In this document: positions 1 through 8,049 of the stretch, one piece after another
How the letters are laid out: every line of letters begins with the position of its first letter
Position numbering within the stretch: position 1 is the stretch's first letter
Assembly: GCA_934476455.1 (NCBI GenBank)
Contig: CAKSNY010000013.1
Span: forward strand, 1-55,086
Reading direction: 5' to 3'
Length of the DNA: 55,086 nucleotides
DNA from: an uncultured Clostridia bacterium
GTDB lineage: Bacteria; Bacillota; Clostridia; UMGS1883
Notes under the pieces: generated by a model
The model's database searches: none
What the model was told of the DNA's origin: nothing
The model's input: the letters and a program-made list of their open reading frames with translations, nothing else
Position numbers and translations under genes: made by a program

Positions 1-395
1 TCCGACGATTTTTGCGCTGCATCCGGATATTTTTTTTCAATCATAGTCAGCTTATTTTCAATATCCCGGATTTTCTCTGCTTCACCCTTGAGCAATTTAA
101 ACTCGTCCTCCGTAAACCGTTCCTTAACGGTGTCAATGGTTTTGAGAAGAAAATCGCCGTAGTTTTTACCGTCCTCCTGTAAAGTCATACCTTTGTCCGC
201 CGCCGCAAAAACCTGTTCCCAAAGCTTTGTATTCTCCGCCAGAATCGCATTTTCACGTGCCATCAGTTCTTTATGCATTGCTACCGCTTCTTCGGCATTT
301 TTCGGTTCATTTTTGTCCGCTGTCCTGCAGGCTCCCAGAGCCATCACCGGCAGCATAAGCATCAGCACCGCTGCTGCAAGTTTCCTTATACTCAT
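1..395 (-). CDS. Lipoprotein, probable TlpA/thioredoxin-like family (3' end outside window)
   Basis: Only the N-terminal 131 residues are in the window. An AGGAGG ribosome binding site lies 7 nt before the ATG at 395. A short hydrophobic leader ends in the lipobox LGAC (Cys22), so the product should be a membrane-anchored lipoprotein. The visible part is a charged helical region. It starts 19 nt after the polyferredoxin gene and follows a CxxC mini-gene; in many Clostridia this order is CD1871A-family protein, 4Fe-4S protein, TlpA-like redoxin lipoprotein. The redoxin domain itself would lie beyond the edge, so the family assignment rests on context and on the resemblance of the helical N-terminus. 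Lipoprotein status is firm; TlpA membership is inferred. Confidence 0.7.
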   Translation of the reverse strand, partial: MSIRKLAAAVLMLMLPVMALGACRTADKNEPKNAEEAVAMHKELMARENAILAENTKLWEQVFAAADKGMTLQEDGKNYGDFLLKTIDTVKERFTEDEFKLLKGEAEKIRDIENKLTMIEKKYPDAAQKSS

Positions 396-414
396 ATTTA
401 TTCCTCCTGATTTT

Positions 415-1329
415 TTATTTATTATCTGCGGCGTTTTCGCCGCTTTTATCTTTACCTTCTCCGAAGCCGTACCGAAAACGAACGGCATTCGTCGGACATT
501 CCCGGACGCACATACCGCAGCGAATACATTCGGTGTGATTCGGCGTTTTCGTTACGTCCACAGCCATTTTGCAAGCTTTTGCGCATTTTCCGCAGGCTAC
601 GCATTTGCTTTTGTCCACTTTCATTTGAAACAGCGAAACCTTGTTCAAAAGGGCATAGAACGCACCAAGCGGACACAGCCATTTGCAGAACGGTCTGTAA
701 AACAACACGCTTACCGCAGTTACTGCAATCAAAACACTGAATTTCCAAGAAAACAATACTCCGAGCGCAGACCGAATACCGGAATTGACAACGGACAGCG
801 GAATTGCCCCCTCCAACACACCCTGCGGACAAATATACTTGCAGAAAAAAGGGTCACCCATTCCGACATCGTTTACCGCCAGCGCCGGCAACAGAAACAC
901 CGTTACCAAAAGAACGGCGTATTTAATCCAAGTCAAATATTTAAGCTTTTTGGTTGAAAACTTTTTTGTCGGGACTTTATGCAGCAGCTCCTGAAACCAG
1001 CCGAACGGACACAAAAATCCGCAGATAAAGCGTCCCAGCAATACTCCGAACAATATGAGGGTTCCTGTAATATAATATGAGAAACCATACTTTGCAGACC
1101 CAGCCACCGTCTGAAGCGCACCGATAGGGCAGGCTCCGGATGCCGCAGGACAGGAGTAGCAGTTAAGTCCCGGCACACATACTTTTTTTCCGGCTCCCCG
1201 ATAAATTTCGCCCTTCAGAAAATTTGGCAGATGCGGATTGCTCAATAAAGCTGCCGCTGCTTGAATGTACCCGCGGAAGCGAGTCAATTTTTGTGATATA
1301 CCTGAAAATTTCTTACCCAATCCCCACAC
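415..1329 (-). CDS. Membrane 4Fe-4S polyferredoxin (NapH/YccM-like)
   Basis: A 304-residue membrane protein with about five hydrophobic helices. Two NapH/NosR-type motifs, ICGFLCPFGW and FCKWLCPLGA, frame the membrane part, and two ferredoxin motifs follow (CVACGKCAKAC and CIRCGMCVREC, near residues 243-285), enough for two 4Fe-4S clusters at the C-terminus. Such proteins pass electrons across or along the membrane to a periplasm-facing redox partner. Its neighbours, a CxxC mini-protein and a lipoprotein, suggest electron delivery to an extracytoplasmic redoxin; that is inference. The first codon is GTG at 1329, inside the preceding mini-gene. A TTG at 1320 has better spacing from GGAG and is an alternative start. 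Confidence 0.85.
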   Translation of the reverse strand: MWGLGKKFSGISQKLTRFRGYIQAAAALLSNPHLPNFLKGEIYRGAGKKVCVPGLNCYSCPAASGACPIGALQTVAGSAKYGFSYYITGTLILFGVLLGRFICGFLCPFGWFQELLHKVPTKKFSTKKLKYLTWIKYAVLLVTVFLLPALAVNDVGMGDPFFCKYICPQGVLEGAIPLSVVNSGIRSALGVLFSWKFSVLIAVTAVSVLFYRPFCKWLCPLGAFYALLNKVSLFQMKVDKSKCVACGKCAKACKMAVDVTKTPNHTECIRCGMCVRECPTNAVRFRYGFGEGKDKSGENAADNK

Positions 1330-1459
1330 ACTCCAGACATAATCTGATTGCCTTGCTCAGCACGGCCGCCGCCTCGCCCCGCAAAGCTCCGGTGCACAGC
1401 ATTATTGTTCCGACAGTCAAAAGCAAAGCCTGCGCCACTGCTTTTTTCCGATGTATCAA
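1313..1459 (-). CDS. CD1871A-family CxxC mini-protein
   Basis: A 48-residue gene that begins with TTG at 1459 behind an AAAGGATGAGG-type ribosome binding site. It has one hydrophobic segment (residues 8-26) and ends in AIRLCLECVGIG, the C-terminal CLEC signature of the CD1871A family of CxxC proteins that sit beside 4Fe-4S and TlpA-like genes in Clostridia. The last 17 nt overlap the start of the polyferredoxin gene, which suggests translational coupling. The small size and TTG start make it easy to miss. Family recognition is from memory of the motif; the redox role of the Cys pair is inference. Confidence 0.8.
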   Translation of the reverse strand: MIHRKKAVAQALLLTVGTIMLCTGALRGEAAAVLSKAIRLCLECVGIG

Positions 1460-1556
1460 TTACCTCATCCTTTCGCATTTTTTCTCAAAGGACCTTGATT
1501 CTGCATCATTTTTCCTTTATCGTTAGCCCGGCAATTTGCTGTTTACAGGTTTTCAA

Positions 1557-3113
1557 TTAAAACTCAGCCACATTGCATAACGGATTTAAGCTATTCAGGC
1601 TCTCCCACAAAAAAGCCTTATATACTGTGTTTTCGGTTCGTTTCCATTCGCTCGGCAGCGGCAGGATTTTTTCTTTCACAAGCTCAAAATTTACCGGCTC
1701 AATACGTATATCTTTCAAAATGCCGTCCTCATAGTGTGCAAGTACAAGCTGTCTTAAACCGCTTTCGGCAACTGCTTTCACCTGTGATTCGCTTATAAAT
1801 TCCACATAATATGATTTATTCTCTGTTTTGGTAAATGCCTTAATCCGCACAGCTGCGTCAATCGGCGTCCAATAGCCTCTGTACGCATAGGATTTACCCT
1901 TGCTTTCATTAAGCGTAATATAACCGTTTTGAACTTCGGCAACTACCGCAAAGCTGCTTCCGTTTTCAATTTCCACGGGCTTGTCAAGCTCTATACAGCG
2001 AAATCCGCCGTATTCAAAACAAACGGTTTTTGACGCTGCAGCCGACAATTCGCGGGGATCAAATTCCTTATCCCGAACATTCGTATATATTTTCACGGTA
2101 CATATCGTATTTCCTCCGGAAATTCCGACGCTGACCGCTTTGATTTGCTCTTTTTTTTCTTCTGTTCCATTTTTTGCTTCAAAAACATTTGCTGCCTTTG
2201 TCAGCTTCAGCATACTCCCAACTCCAAAGTCCTCCGGCTTTGCGTCATAAAAATAGTTATGGTCATACTTATCATTTTCCACATAGTCAAAAGCGTAAAT
2301 TTGTTCACAGGTGACCTCGTATGAAAGATAAAAATATTCAGATGAATGATAGCTGTTTTTAATAAGCCATCCTCCGTCAAGCTTTGCTCCTCCCGGCACA
2401 AAACTCTCAGCCGGAAGCGTATCATCCCAGCCAATCACAGTACATGCATGCGGCTGTCCGCTTTTTTCGTTGTTCGGATTATATCGTTCGGTTTCTGTTG
2501 CGTATTTATACGAAAAGGTTACTGCACCGTATTTCACAATGGCGCGCTTCATCTTTTTTCTTGCCTCCTCGCTATCGGCAAGATTTCTGCCGTCCACTGC
2601 GATTGCATTCTCCAGCTTATACGCCGCGTTGTCCCAACCGTTTACATCATACGGAAGATTTGCAGCAACCGGACCGCACCATGTCGAGAGAAGACCGGCG
2701 GCGTACTTTGTTCCGCCGCCCATGCTCTCCCATTTGTCGTTTTGTACGGTTATTTCGCCTTCGGTATTGCCCAAAGGATCACTGCCCCGATTATATCGTG
2801 CATAGCCTATCTGCTGCGGTGACAAAAAACACTCTCTCGACGTAACCGCCGCGTCAATCCCTTTTCTGAGGATCGATGTTTCCGATGCGTTTGCCGCCGC
2901 ATATGCCCAGCACAAAGAGGTATTTCCCTGATCTCTGACAGGCGTGACGATTCCGTGTTCCCTACCGTCATATTTCGGCTGTGCCGCAAGCATTTCAATA
3001 TCGACATTTCTTAATGCGGACGGTGATTGAACACTGTATGCATATCCTGTCTGTGACAGAAACGCCGCAATATACAAAATACTGAAAATTGCCCGCCGTA
3101 ATTTAATTCCCAT
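1557..3113 (-). CDS. Secreted papain-like (C1) cysteine peptidase
   Basis: A 518-residue protein with an N-terminal signal peptide (about residues 1-26). The C1A catalytic set is visible: Gln62 and Cys68 in DQGNTSLCWAYA, His222 in PHACTVIGWDD and Asn253 in WLIKNSY. A lectin-like or beta-rich middle region follows the peptidase domain, as in other clostridial C1 lectin-type peptidases. The last about 90 residues form a separate beta domain ending in YKAFLWESLNSLNPLC, a motif also near the end of the golvesin-module protein at 18112-20355. It starts 46 nt after nrdD stops and may be read from the same transcript or from its own weak promoter. It should act outside the cell or on the wall. Confidence 0.85.
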   Translation of the reverse strand: MGIKLRRAIFSILYIAAFLSQTGYAYSVQSPSALRNVDIEMLAAQPKYDGREHGIVTPVRDQGNTSLCWAYAAANASETSILRKGIDAAVTSRECFLSPQQIGYARYNRGSDPLGNTEGEITVQNDKWESMGGGTKYAAGLLSTWCGPVAANLPYDVNGWDNAAYKLENAIAVDGRNLADSEEARKKMKRAIVKYGAVTFSYKYATETERYNPNNEKSGQPHACTVIGWDDTLPAESFVPGGAKLDGGWLIKNSYHSSEYFYLSYEVTCEQIYAFDYVENDKYDHNYFYDAKPEDFGVGSMLKLTKAANVFEAKNGTEEKKEQIKAVSVGISGGNTICTVKIYTNVRDKEFDPRELSAAASKTVCFEYGGFRCIELDKPVEIENGSSFAVVAEVQNGYITLNESKGKSYAYRGYWTPIDAAVRIKAFTKTENKSYYVEFISESQVKAVAESGLRQLVLAHYEDGILKDIRIEPVNFELVKEKILPLPSEWKRTENTVYKAFLWESLNSLNPLCNVAEF

Positions 3114-3159
3114 TTTATTATTTTCCTTTCATCTATTTGAGAACTGTTACCCTTTATCG

Positions 3160-5559
3160 TTAAAATCTGCAGTTTGTGCAGACTGAAGCCGTATCGGTAA
3201 TGATTTTGGGCGTCGCCTCATTACGGCTGTCAATAAACTCTTTGATTTTGCCGATTCCGCCGTAAATTACAGTCTTATCTCCGTAAACGACAAGCGACGG
3301 AGCCTGAGTCAGACCAAGTTTTTTTGCGTCGTCTTCGTAAACTTCAACATCACGCACCTCAAATTCAATGCCTGCGTCCTCTAAAATAGGCTTTATCAGT
3401 TTGCAATTTGGGCAGGCAGAGGTTGTGTAAAGCTCGCAATATCGGACGCGAGAAAGATTTTTCTCTTTTTCGCTATGCTTTTCGGAAGCCTTTTCCAAAC
3501 CGATACTGTAAGTCTTTCTATCCAGAAATTCCTGACTTTTTCCGTCGTTCCAGTTCTGAACCGGGCGATAATAACCGGTAATACGGCTGTAAACCTCGGT
3601 TTTGTTTCCGCATTTTGGGCAAACGCTTTGTTCGCCGGTAAGATAGCCATGGTTTGCACAGACCGAATAAGTCGGAGATAAGGTATAGTACGGAAGTTCG
3701 TAATTTTCTGCAATCTTTCGCACTAGAGCTGCCGCCGATTTCCACTCAGGCAGCTTTTCACCGAGAAAGGTATGAAACACAGTTCCGCTTGTGTAAAGCG
3801 GCTGAAACTTGTCTTGTATATCCAGAGCCGAGAAAACATCATCGGTGTAACCTACCGGCAGATGGCTTGAATTTGTGTAGTACGGAGTGCCGTTTTCATC
3901 TGCGGTAACGATATTCGGATAACGTGCCTTGTCGTGCTTGGCAAGGCGATATGCCGTGGATTCGGCAGGTGTCGCCTCAAGGTTATACAAATCGCCGTAC
4001 TGCTCCTGATAATCTGAAAGTTTTTCACGCATATGCTTTAGCACGCGAACCGCAAAGTCCTGCGTTTCGGTATGGGTCAAATCCATATTCAGCCATTTTG
4101 CGTTTAAGCCAGCCTCATTCATTCCCACAAGACCGATTGTTGAGAAGTGACTGTCAAAGCTTCCGAGATGCTTGGTATAGGGATAAAGCCCTGCGTTCAT
4201 CAGTTTTTCAACCGTTGTACGCTTTATTTTTAAGCTGCGCGCTGCAATATCCATCAGCTTGTCAAGCCGCACAAAAAAATCTGTTTCGTCAGAAGAAAGA
4301 TAGGCAATCTGCGGCATATTTATCGTCACCACGCCGACAGAACCGGTTGATTCGCCGCTGCCGAAAAATCCGCCGCTTTTTTTTCGGAGTTCCCTTAAAT
4401 CGAGGCGCAGGCGGCAGCACATGCTGCGCACGTCGGAGGGCTCCATATCCGAGTTTATGTAGTTGGAAAAGTAGGGTGTGCCGTATTTGGCGGTCATTTT
4501 AAAGAGCAGGCGGTTATTTTCCGTTTCACTCCAGTCAAAATCCCGTGTAATCGAATAGGTAGGTATGGGATATTGAAATCCTCTGCCCTCAGCGTCACCC
4601 TCAATCATAACCTCAATAAATGCCTTGTTTATCATATCCATCTCTTTTTTACAGTCGCCGTACGTAAAATTCATCTGCTTTCCGCCGACGATGCATGGCT
4701 GCACTGCAAGATCGGGCGGAACAGTCCAGTCGAGTGTTATATTTGTAAACGGAGCCTGCGTACCCCAGCGGCTCGGCGTGTTCACTCCGAAAATAAAGCT
4801 TTCTATGCAGTGCTTTACCTCAATATAGCCCAGATTATCCGTCCGCACAAAAGGAGCAAGGTAGGTATCAAAACTTGAAAAAGCCTGTGCACCGGCCCAC
4901 TCATTCTGCATAATGCCCAGGAAGTTTACCATCTGGTTGCAAAGTGCCGGAAGGTGCTTTGCCGGTGCGCTCGTAATTTTTCCCGTAACGCCGCCGAGTC
5001 CTTCGGAAATAAGCTGTTTTAAGCTCCAACCGGCACAGTAGCCGGTGAGCATGGAAAGATCATGAATATGCATTTCGGCATTTCTGTGTGCATTTGCAAT
5101 TTCTTCGTCATATATTTCGCTGAGCCAATAGTTCGCCGTTATCGCTCCCGAGTTGGAGAGAATCAAACCGCCTACCGAATATGTAACTGTTGAGTTTTCT
5201 TTTACCCGCCAGTCCGATACCCTTAAATAACCGTCCACAAGTTTTTTATAATCCAGCATGGTAGAACGGATTTTACGCAGCTTTTCACGGCTTTTGCGAT
5301 ACAGAATATATGCTTTTGCTACGGGTGCATAGCCTGATCGCTGCAAAACAGCCTCTACGCTGTCCTGAATGTCCTCCACGCTGATTTCGCCGTTTTTAAC
5401 CTTTGAGGCAAAATCCGACGTTACCTGAAGCGTAAGAAGATTGATAATATCTGTGTTGTGCGGCGTTTTCGTTGCGTCAAACGCTTTGGTGACGGCGGTT
5501 GAAATCCGCTCAAGATCAAATCTTGTCAATCTTCCGTCTCGTTTTCTCACTTTATACAT
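3160..5559 (-). CDS. nrdD: Anaerobic (class III) ribonucleoside-triphosphate reductase with fused redoxin domain
   Basis: A 799-residue enzyme that reduces ribonucleotides to deoxyribonucleotides without oxygen. An ATP-cone occupies residues 1-90. The catalytic barrel follows, then a zinc site (Cys634, Cys647, Cys650 and neighbours) and the glycyl-radical loop RITGYYRPV with the radical Gly near 662. Most class III enzymes end soon after this loop. Here a linker and a glutaredoxin/NrdH-like domain follow (about residues 705-785), with the active-site pair CPNC at 716-719, and the chain closes with another CxxC at 794-797. This suggests a built-in thiol reductant. It follows nrdG by 14 nt with an AAAGGAG ribosome binding site. 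Confidence 0.95.
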   Translation of the reverse strand: MYKVRKRDGRLTRFDLERISTAVTKAFDATKTPHNTDIINLLTLQVTSDFASKVKNGEISVEDIQDSVEAVLQRSGYAPVAKAYILYRKSREKLRKIRSTMLDYKKLVDGYLRVSDWRVKENSTVTYSVGGLILSNSGAITANYWLSEIYDEEIANAHRNAEMHIHDLSMLTGYCAGWSLKQLISEGLGGVTGKITSAPAKHLPALCNQMVNFLGIMQNEWAGAQAFSSFDTYLAPFVRTDNLGYIEVKHCIESFIFGVNTPSRWGTQAPFTNITLDWTVPPDLAVQPCIVGGKQMNFTYGDCKKEMDMINKAFIEVMIEGDAEGRGFQYPIPTYSITRDFDWSETENNRLLFKMTAKYGTPYFSNYINSDMEPSDVRSMCCRLRLDLRELRKKSGGFFGSGESTGSVGVVTINMPQIAYLSSDETDFFVRLDKLMDIAARSLKIKRTTVEKLMNAGLYPYTKHLGSFDSHFSTIGLVGMNEAGLNAKWLNMDLTHTETQDFAVRVLKHMREKLSDYQEQYGDLYNLEATPAESTAYRLAKHDKARYPNIVTADENGTPYYTNSSHLPVGYTDDVFSALDIQDKFQPLYTSGTVFHTFLGEKLPEWKSAAALVRKIAENYELPYYTLSPTYSVCANHGYLTGEQSVCPKCGNKTEVYSRITGYYRPVQNWNDGKSQEFLDRKTYSIGLEKASEKHSEKEKNLSRVRYCELYTTSACPNCKLIKPILEDAGIEFEVRDVEVYEDDAKKLGLTQAPSLVVYGDKTVIYGGIGKIKEFIDSRNEATPKIITDTASVCTNCRF

Positions 5560-5573
5560 GTTTCATCACTCCT

Positions 5574-6260
5574 TTATACCCCGCGGACGCGGGTGTTTGG
5601 TATACATGGAAGGACTGCGTTTTTAAGCTGTTTTATTTCCTCCGGCAAAAAAGGCGATAAATTCTTATCGGGAACATTGCCGGAATCGACAAATTGCTGT
5701 ATAAAATATCTTTTGGCTCCCTTCAGCCATATTCCGATATCCTTCATATCATTTAAGGTGTGCAGCGGTTTGCACACGGTTGTCCGAAATTCAAAGTCAA
5801 TATTTCCGTTCATCAAAAGACGAACGCTTTTTTCAATTTGCGGCAAAACCTCTGAACCGCAGGTTTCGTTATAGCGCATTCGGCTGTTCTTTATATCCAT
5901 TGCCGCATAATCGATAAGGCCTTCATCAATCAGGTTTTTTAGCATTTCCGGATTTGTTCCGTTGGTATCAAGCTTAACCGAAAATCCTTTTTTTCGGACG
6001 GATTTTATAAGCTTAGGAAGCTCGGGGGTAAGAGTAGGCTCGCCGCCGCTTATGCAGACTCCGTCTATTTTTTTCTTGCGTAAATCAAGGAATTCCATAA
6101 GTTCTATCTGAGCAATTCCATCTCCGTCATAATTTGAAGAAATTAACTTCGCGTTATGGCAATACGGGCAGCAAAGATTACAGCCTGAAAGAAAGACTGT
6201 GCAGGCAACCTTTCCTGGATAGTCCAAGAGGGACAATTTTTGAAGTCCGGCAATATGCAT
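5574..6260 (-). CDS. nrdG: Anaerobic ribonucleotide reductase activating protein (radical SAM)
   Basis: A 228-residue radical-SAM activase that would install the glycyl radical on NrdD. The cluster motif is C27-x3-C31-x2-C34 in SGCNLCCPYC, and the SAM-binding GGEP follows in ISGGEPTLTP. The chosen start is the ATG at 6260 (MHIAGLQKLS), preceded by GCGAGGG; an upstream in-frame ATG would add 39 residues that do not belong to the family. It lies 19 nt after perR and 14 nt before nrdD, so the three genes look like one operon. The long form resembles the pyruvate-formate-lyase-activase-like NrdG subtype, common in anaerobes. Confidence 0.92.
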   Translation of the reverse strand: MHIAGLQKLSLLDYPGKVACTVFLSGCNLCCPYCHNAKLISSNYDGDGIAQIELMEFLDLRKKKIDGVCISGGEPTLTPELPKLIKSVRKKGFSVKLDTNGTNPEMLKNLIDEGLIDYAAMDIKNSRMRYNETCGSEVLPQIEKSVRLLMNGNIDFEFRTTVCKPLHTLNDMKDIGIWLKGAKRYFIQQFVDSGNVPDKNLSPFLPEEIKQLKNAVLPCIPNTRVRGV

Positions 6261-6279
6261 TTTTTCCCTCGCTTTCGGA

Positions 6280-6672
6280 TCATATTTTGTTTTTATTTTT
6301 ACATTCCGGGCAGATTCCCTCGAACACGGCTCTGTGACGAAATACCGTGTAACCGGTCGCATCTGCAACCTTTTCATCCGGATCGGAAAGATAATTAAAC
6401 GGAATATCTGTTACCTTTCCGCACTTAAGACAGAAGATATGATAGTGAAGGTCTGTTCTCAAATCATATCTGTCTGCACCCGGCACCTTGATATGAAGTA
6501 TTTCTCCGTCCTCTGACAGACAGTTTAAATTGCGGTATACGGTACCCTGACTGATTTTTCCGTCAATTGCATGAACCTCCTCATATATCGTGTTGGCGGT
6601 CGGATGATCTGTGTGGTTTCTGACCGTTTCCAAAATGATTCTGCGCTGTTTTGTTTCCCTGTGTTTCAGCAT
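6280..6672 (-). CDS. perR: Fur-family metalloregulator, probably PerR
   Basis: A 130-residue Fur-family repressor. An N-terminal winged helix is followed by the dimerisation domain with the metal ligand string DLHYH and the structural zinc pairs CLKC and CPEC. The Asp-Leu-His-Tyr-His arrangement and small size favour a peroxide-sensing PerR over Fur. It is the first complete gene after a consensus promoter at 6896-6924, and that promoter is overlapped by a long palindrome at 6866-6892, which fits autoregulation. Co-transcription with nrdG and nrdD would tie the oxygen-sensitive reductase to peroxide sensing; that link is inference. Confidence 0.85.
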   Translation of the reverse strand: MLKHRETKQRRIILETVRNHTDHPTANTIYEEVHAIDGKISQGTVYRNLNCLSEDGEILHIKVPGADRYDLRTDLHYHIFCLKCGKVTDIPFNYLSDPDEKVADATGYTVFRHRAVFEGICPECKNKNKI

Positions 6673-6713
6673 TATTTATGCACTCCCCTAAGTTTTGTCA
6701 TATTTCAAATTTG

Positions 6714-6833
6714 TTATTCAGCGTCCGTCAAGCGGAACATATTCCCTGCATGGAGCAACAACAGTATATGCCGGGGAAATGCCTTCATTAAATTTTTATT
6801 GGTTCTTGTTCTCGCATATTTATCGTTTTTCAT
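6714..6833 (-). pseudogene. Rubrerythrin-like N-terminal stub upstream of perR
   Basis: A 39-codon reading frame starting with ATG at 6833. Its first 19 residues (MKNDKYARTRTNKNLMKAF) look like the KYAGTxTEKNLxxAF start of clostridial rubrerythrins. The remaining 20 residues do not resemble the four-helix di-iron domain. The rest of such a gene (about 450 nt more) is absent, as perR starts 42 nt later. It sits 33 nt downstream of the palindromic operator, the usual place for a PerR-controlled rubrerythrin. Most likely it is the stump of a deleted rbr gene; it may still be translated as a leader peptide. The resemblance is short and so moderate in weight. Confidence 0.45.
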
Positions 6834-6865
6834 AATCACTTCATACTTTTCATTTTATTTTTATA

Positions 6866-6892
6866 TATTATTAGGAATTATTCCTAATAATA
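6866..6892. promoter_or_regulatory. Probable PerR/Fur-type operator palindrome
   Basis: A perfect inverted repeat with 13-nt arms (6866-6878 and 6880-6892) around a single central T at 6879. The odd-centred symmetry is the 7-1-7 design of Fur/PerR boxes, with core AGGAAT-T-ATTCCT. It covers the predicted start site of the perR transcript, 4 nt downstream of the -10 box. Binding by PerR is inferred; the sequence differs from the Bacillus PerR box in its GG/CC pairs. Confidence 0.7.
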
Positions 6893-6895
6893 ATA

Positions 6896-6924
6896 ATTAT
6901 ACAGCAATCTATTCTTCTTGTCAA
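6896..6924 (-). promoter_or_regulatory. Consensus sigma-A promoter of the perR-nrdGD unit
   Basis: On the minus strand TTGACA (6919-6924) and TATAAT (6896-6901) are separated by exactly 17 nt, a perfect match to the housekeeping consensus. The expected transcription start falls near 6889, inside the palindrome at 6866-6892. A full-consensus promoter needs tight control, and the palindrome supplies a likely operator. Confidence 0.9.
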
Positions 6925-7079
6925 GACAAACGGCGGAAATCTTCACTGTTCTCTGCTTTTTAGGTATTTTGCACTATGAAAATTTTTATGTTTTTCTTTT
7001 CTCAAAAACACAAAAGCTATTGTTCTTTCAAAACTACAAAAATCATCAGATAAAGCCTGATTTTTTATATGCATATATC

Positions 7080-7108
7080 TTGCAATTTTTTACATTTTAT
7101 GCTACAAT
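7080..7108 (+). promoter_or_regulatory. Sigma-A-like promoter of the DMT transporter gene
   Basis: TTGCAA (7080-7085) and TACAAT (7103-7108) with a 17-nt spacer, 41 nt upstream of the chosen ATG at 7150. The rest of the 6925-7079 stretch shows no gene. Confidence 0.6.
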
Positions 7109-7149
7109 ATCCGCTGTATTTAATTTGGCGTATGGGAGAATTTGTGCAA

Positions 7150-8022
7150 ATGAGTAAAAAATCTGTATTTTTTGTTATTTTAGCGGGGATATTGTGGGGG
7201 ACTTCGGGGATATTCGTTAACGCTTGGCAAATCTACAATCTTTCGTCGATGCAAATAACCGCAATTCGTACAATCGCGGCTTTCTCGTGTTTTCTTATCT
7301 GTGTGCTGCTTTTTAACCGAAAAGCGCTGCGGATAAACCTTCGGGATTTTCCGCTTTACCTGTGCAGCGGCATTACGTTATTTTCCACCGCCGCGTTTTA
7401 TTATTCGTCAATGCAGCAAACATCTATTTCAACTGCCGTTATACTTATGTATACGGCGCCGGCACTTGTACTTGGCTGGTCGGTTGCGTTCTTCGGAGAA
7501 AAGCTGACCGTGAAAAAAGCTTTCGCGGTGCTTTTCATAATTATAGGCTGTGCACTTGTTTCCGGTGTTGTCGGCGGTTTGCGCTTCAATGCCGTCGGAA
7601 TTTTGTACGGGCTTCTTTCCGGACTTTCTTACGGGGCTTACAATATTTTAACAAAGCTTCAAATGCGGCGAAAATGCAATCCCATATCCGCCACTTTGTA
7701 CGGTTTTTTCTTTGCTTTTATACTTTCTTTTGTCACATGCGACATTTCGGAAATTTTCCCCGTCTTTGTAAATAATTTTGCATCCGCCTCGCTGCTTGCG
7801 GTTTTTCACGGTATATTGACCTTTGTTTTGCCGTATTTTTTGTACACGCTCTCGCTAAAAGAGCTGCCGGCGGGTGTTGCGTCTTCAATGGCGGTTTTTG
7901 AGCCTTTGTCCGCAACGGTGTTCAGCATTGTTTTATTCAGCGAAAAACTTTCCGTTTTCTCTGTTTCGGGCATTGTTCTGATTTTGGGCGCCGTACTGGT
8001 TTTAAGCCGCAGCGACGGATAA
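7150..8022 (+). CDS. EamA/DMT-family transporter
   Basis: A 290-residue inner-membrane protein with about ten hydrophobic helices arranged as two EamA repeats (FVILAGILWGTSGIF near the start and GILYGLLSGLSYGAYNIL in the second half). Members export metabolites, amino acids or their derivatives; the substrate cannot be told from sequence. The ATG at 7150 (MSKKSVFFVI) is chosen because GGGAGA lies about 11 nt upstream and the hydrophobic core starts just after; an open frame extends further upstream to 7069 but reads through the promoter. The next gene starts 27 nt downstream on the same strand. Confidence 0.88.
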   Translation: MSKKSVFFVILAGILWGTSGIFVNAWQIYNLSSMQITAIRTIAAFSCFLICVLLFNRKALRINLRDFPLYLCSGITLFSTAAFYYSSMQQTSISTAVILMYTAPALVLGWSVAFFGEKLTVKKAFAVLFIIIGCALVSGVVGGLRFNAVGILYGLLSGLSYGAYNILTKLQMRRKCNPISATLYGFFFAFILSFVTCDISEIFPVFVNNFASASLLAVFHGILTFVLPYFLYTLSLKELPAGVASSMAVFEPLSATVFSIVLFSEKLSVFSVSGIVLILGAVLVLSRSDG

Positions 8023-8049
8023 TTATAAATATAACGGAGGTTTGTTGAT

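Noticed and set aside
193..957. Plus-strand open frame of 254 codons opposite the lipoprotein and polyferredoxin genes
   Set aside because: The opposite strand carries two genes with ferredoxin motifs and a lipobox; this frame spans both and has no family features.
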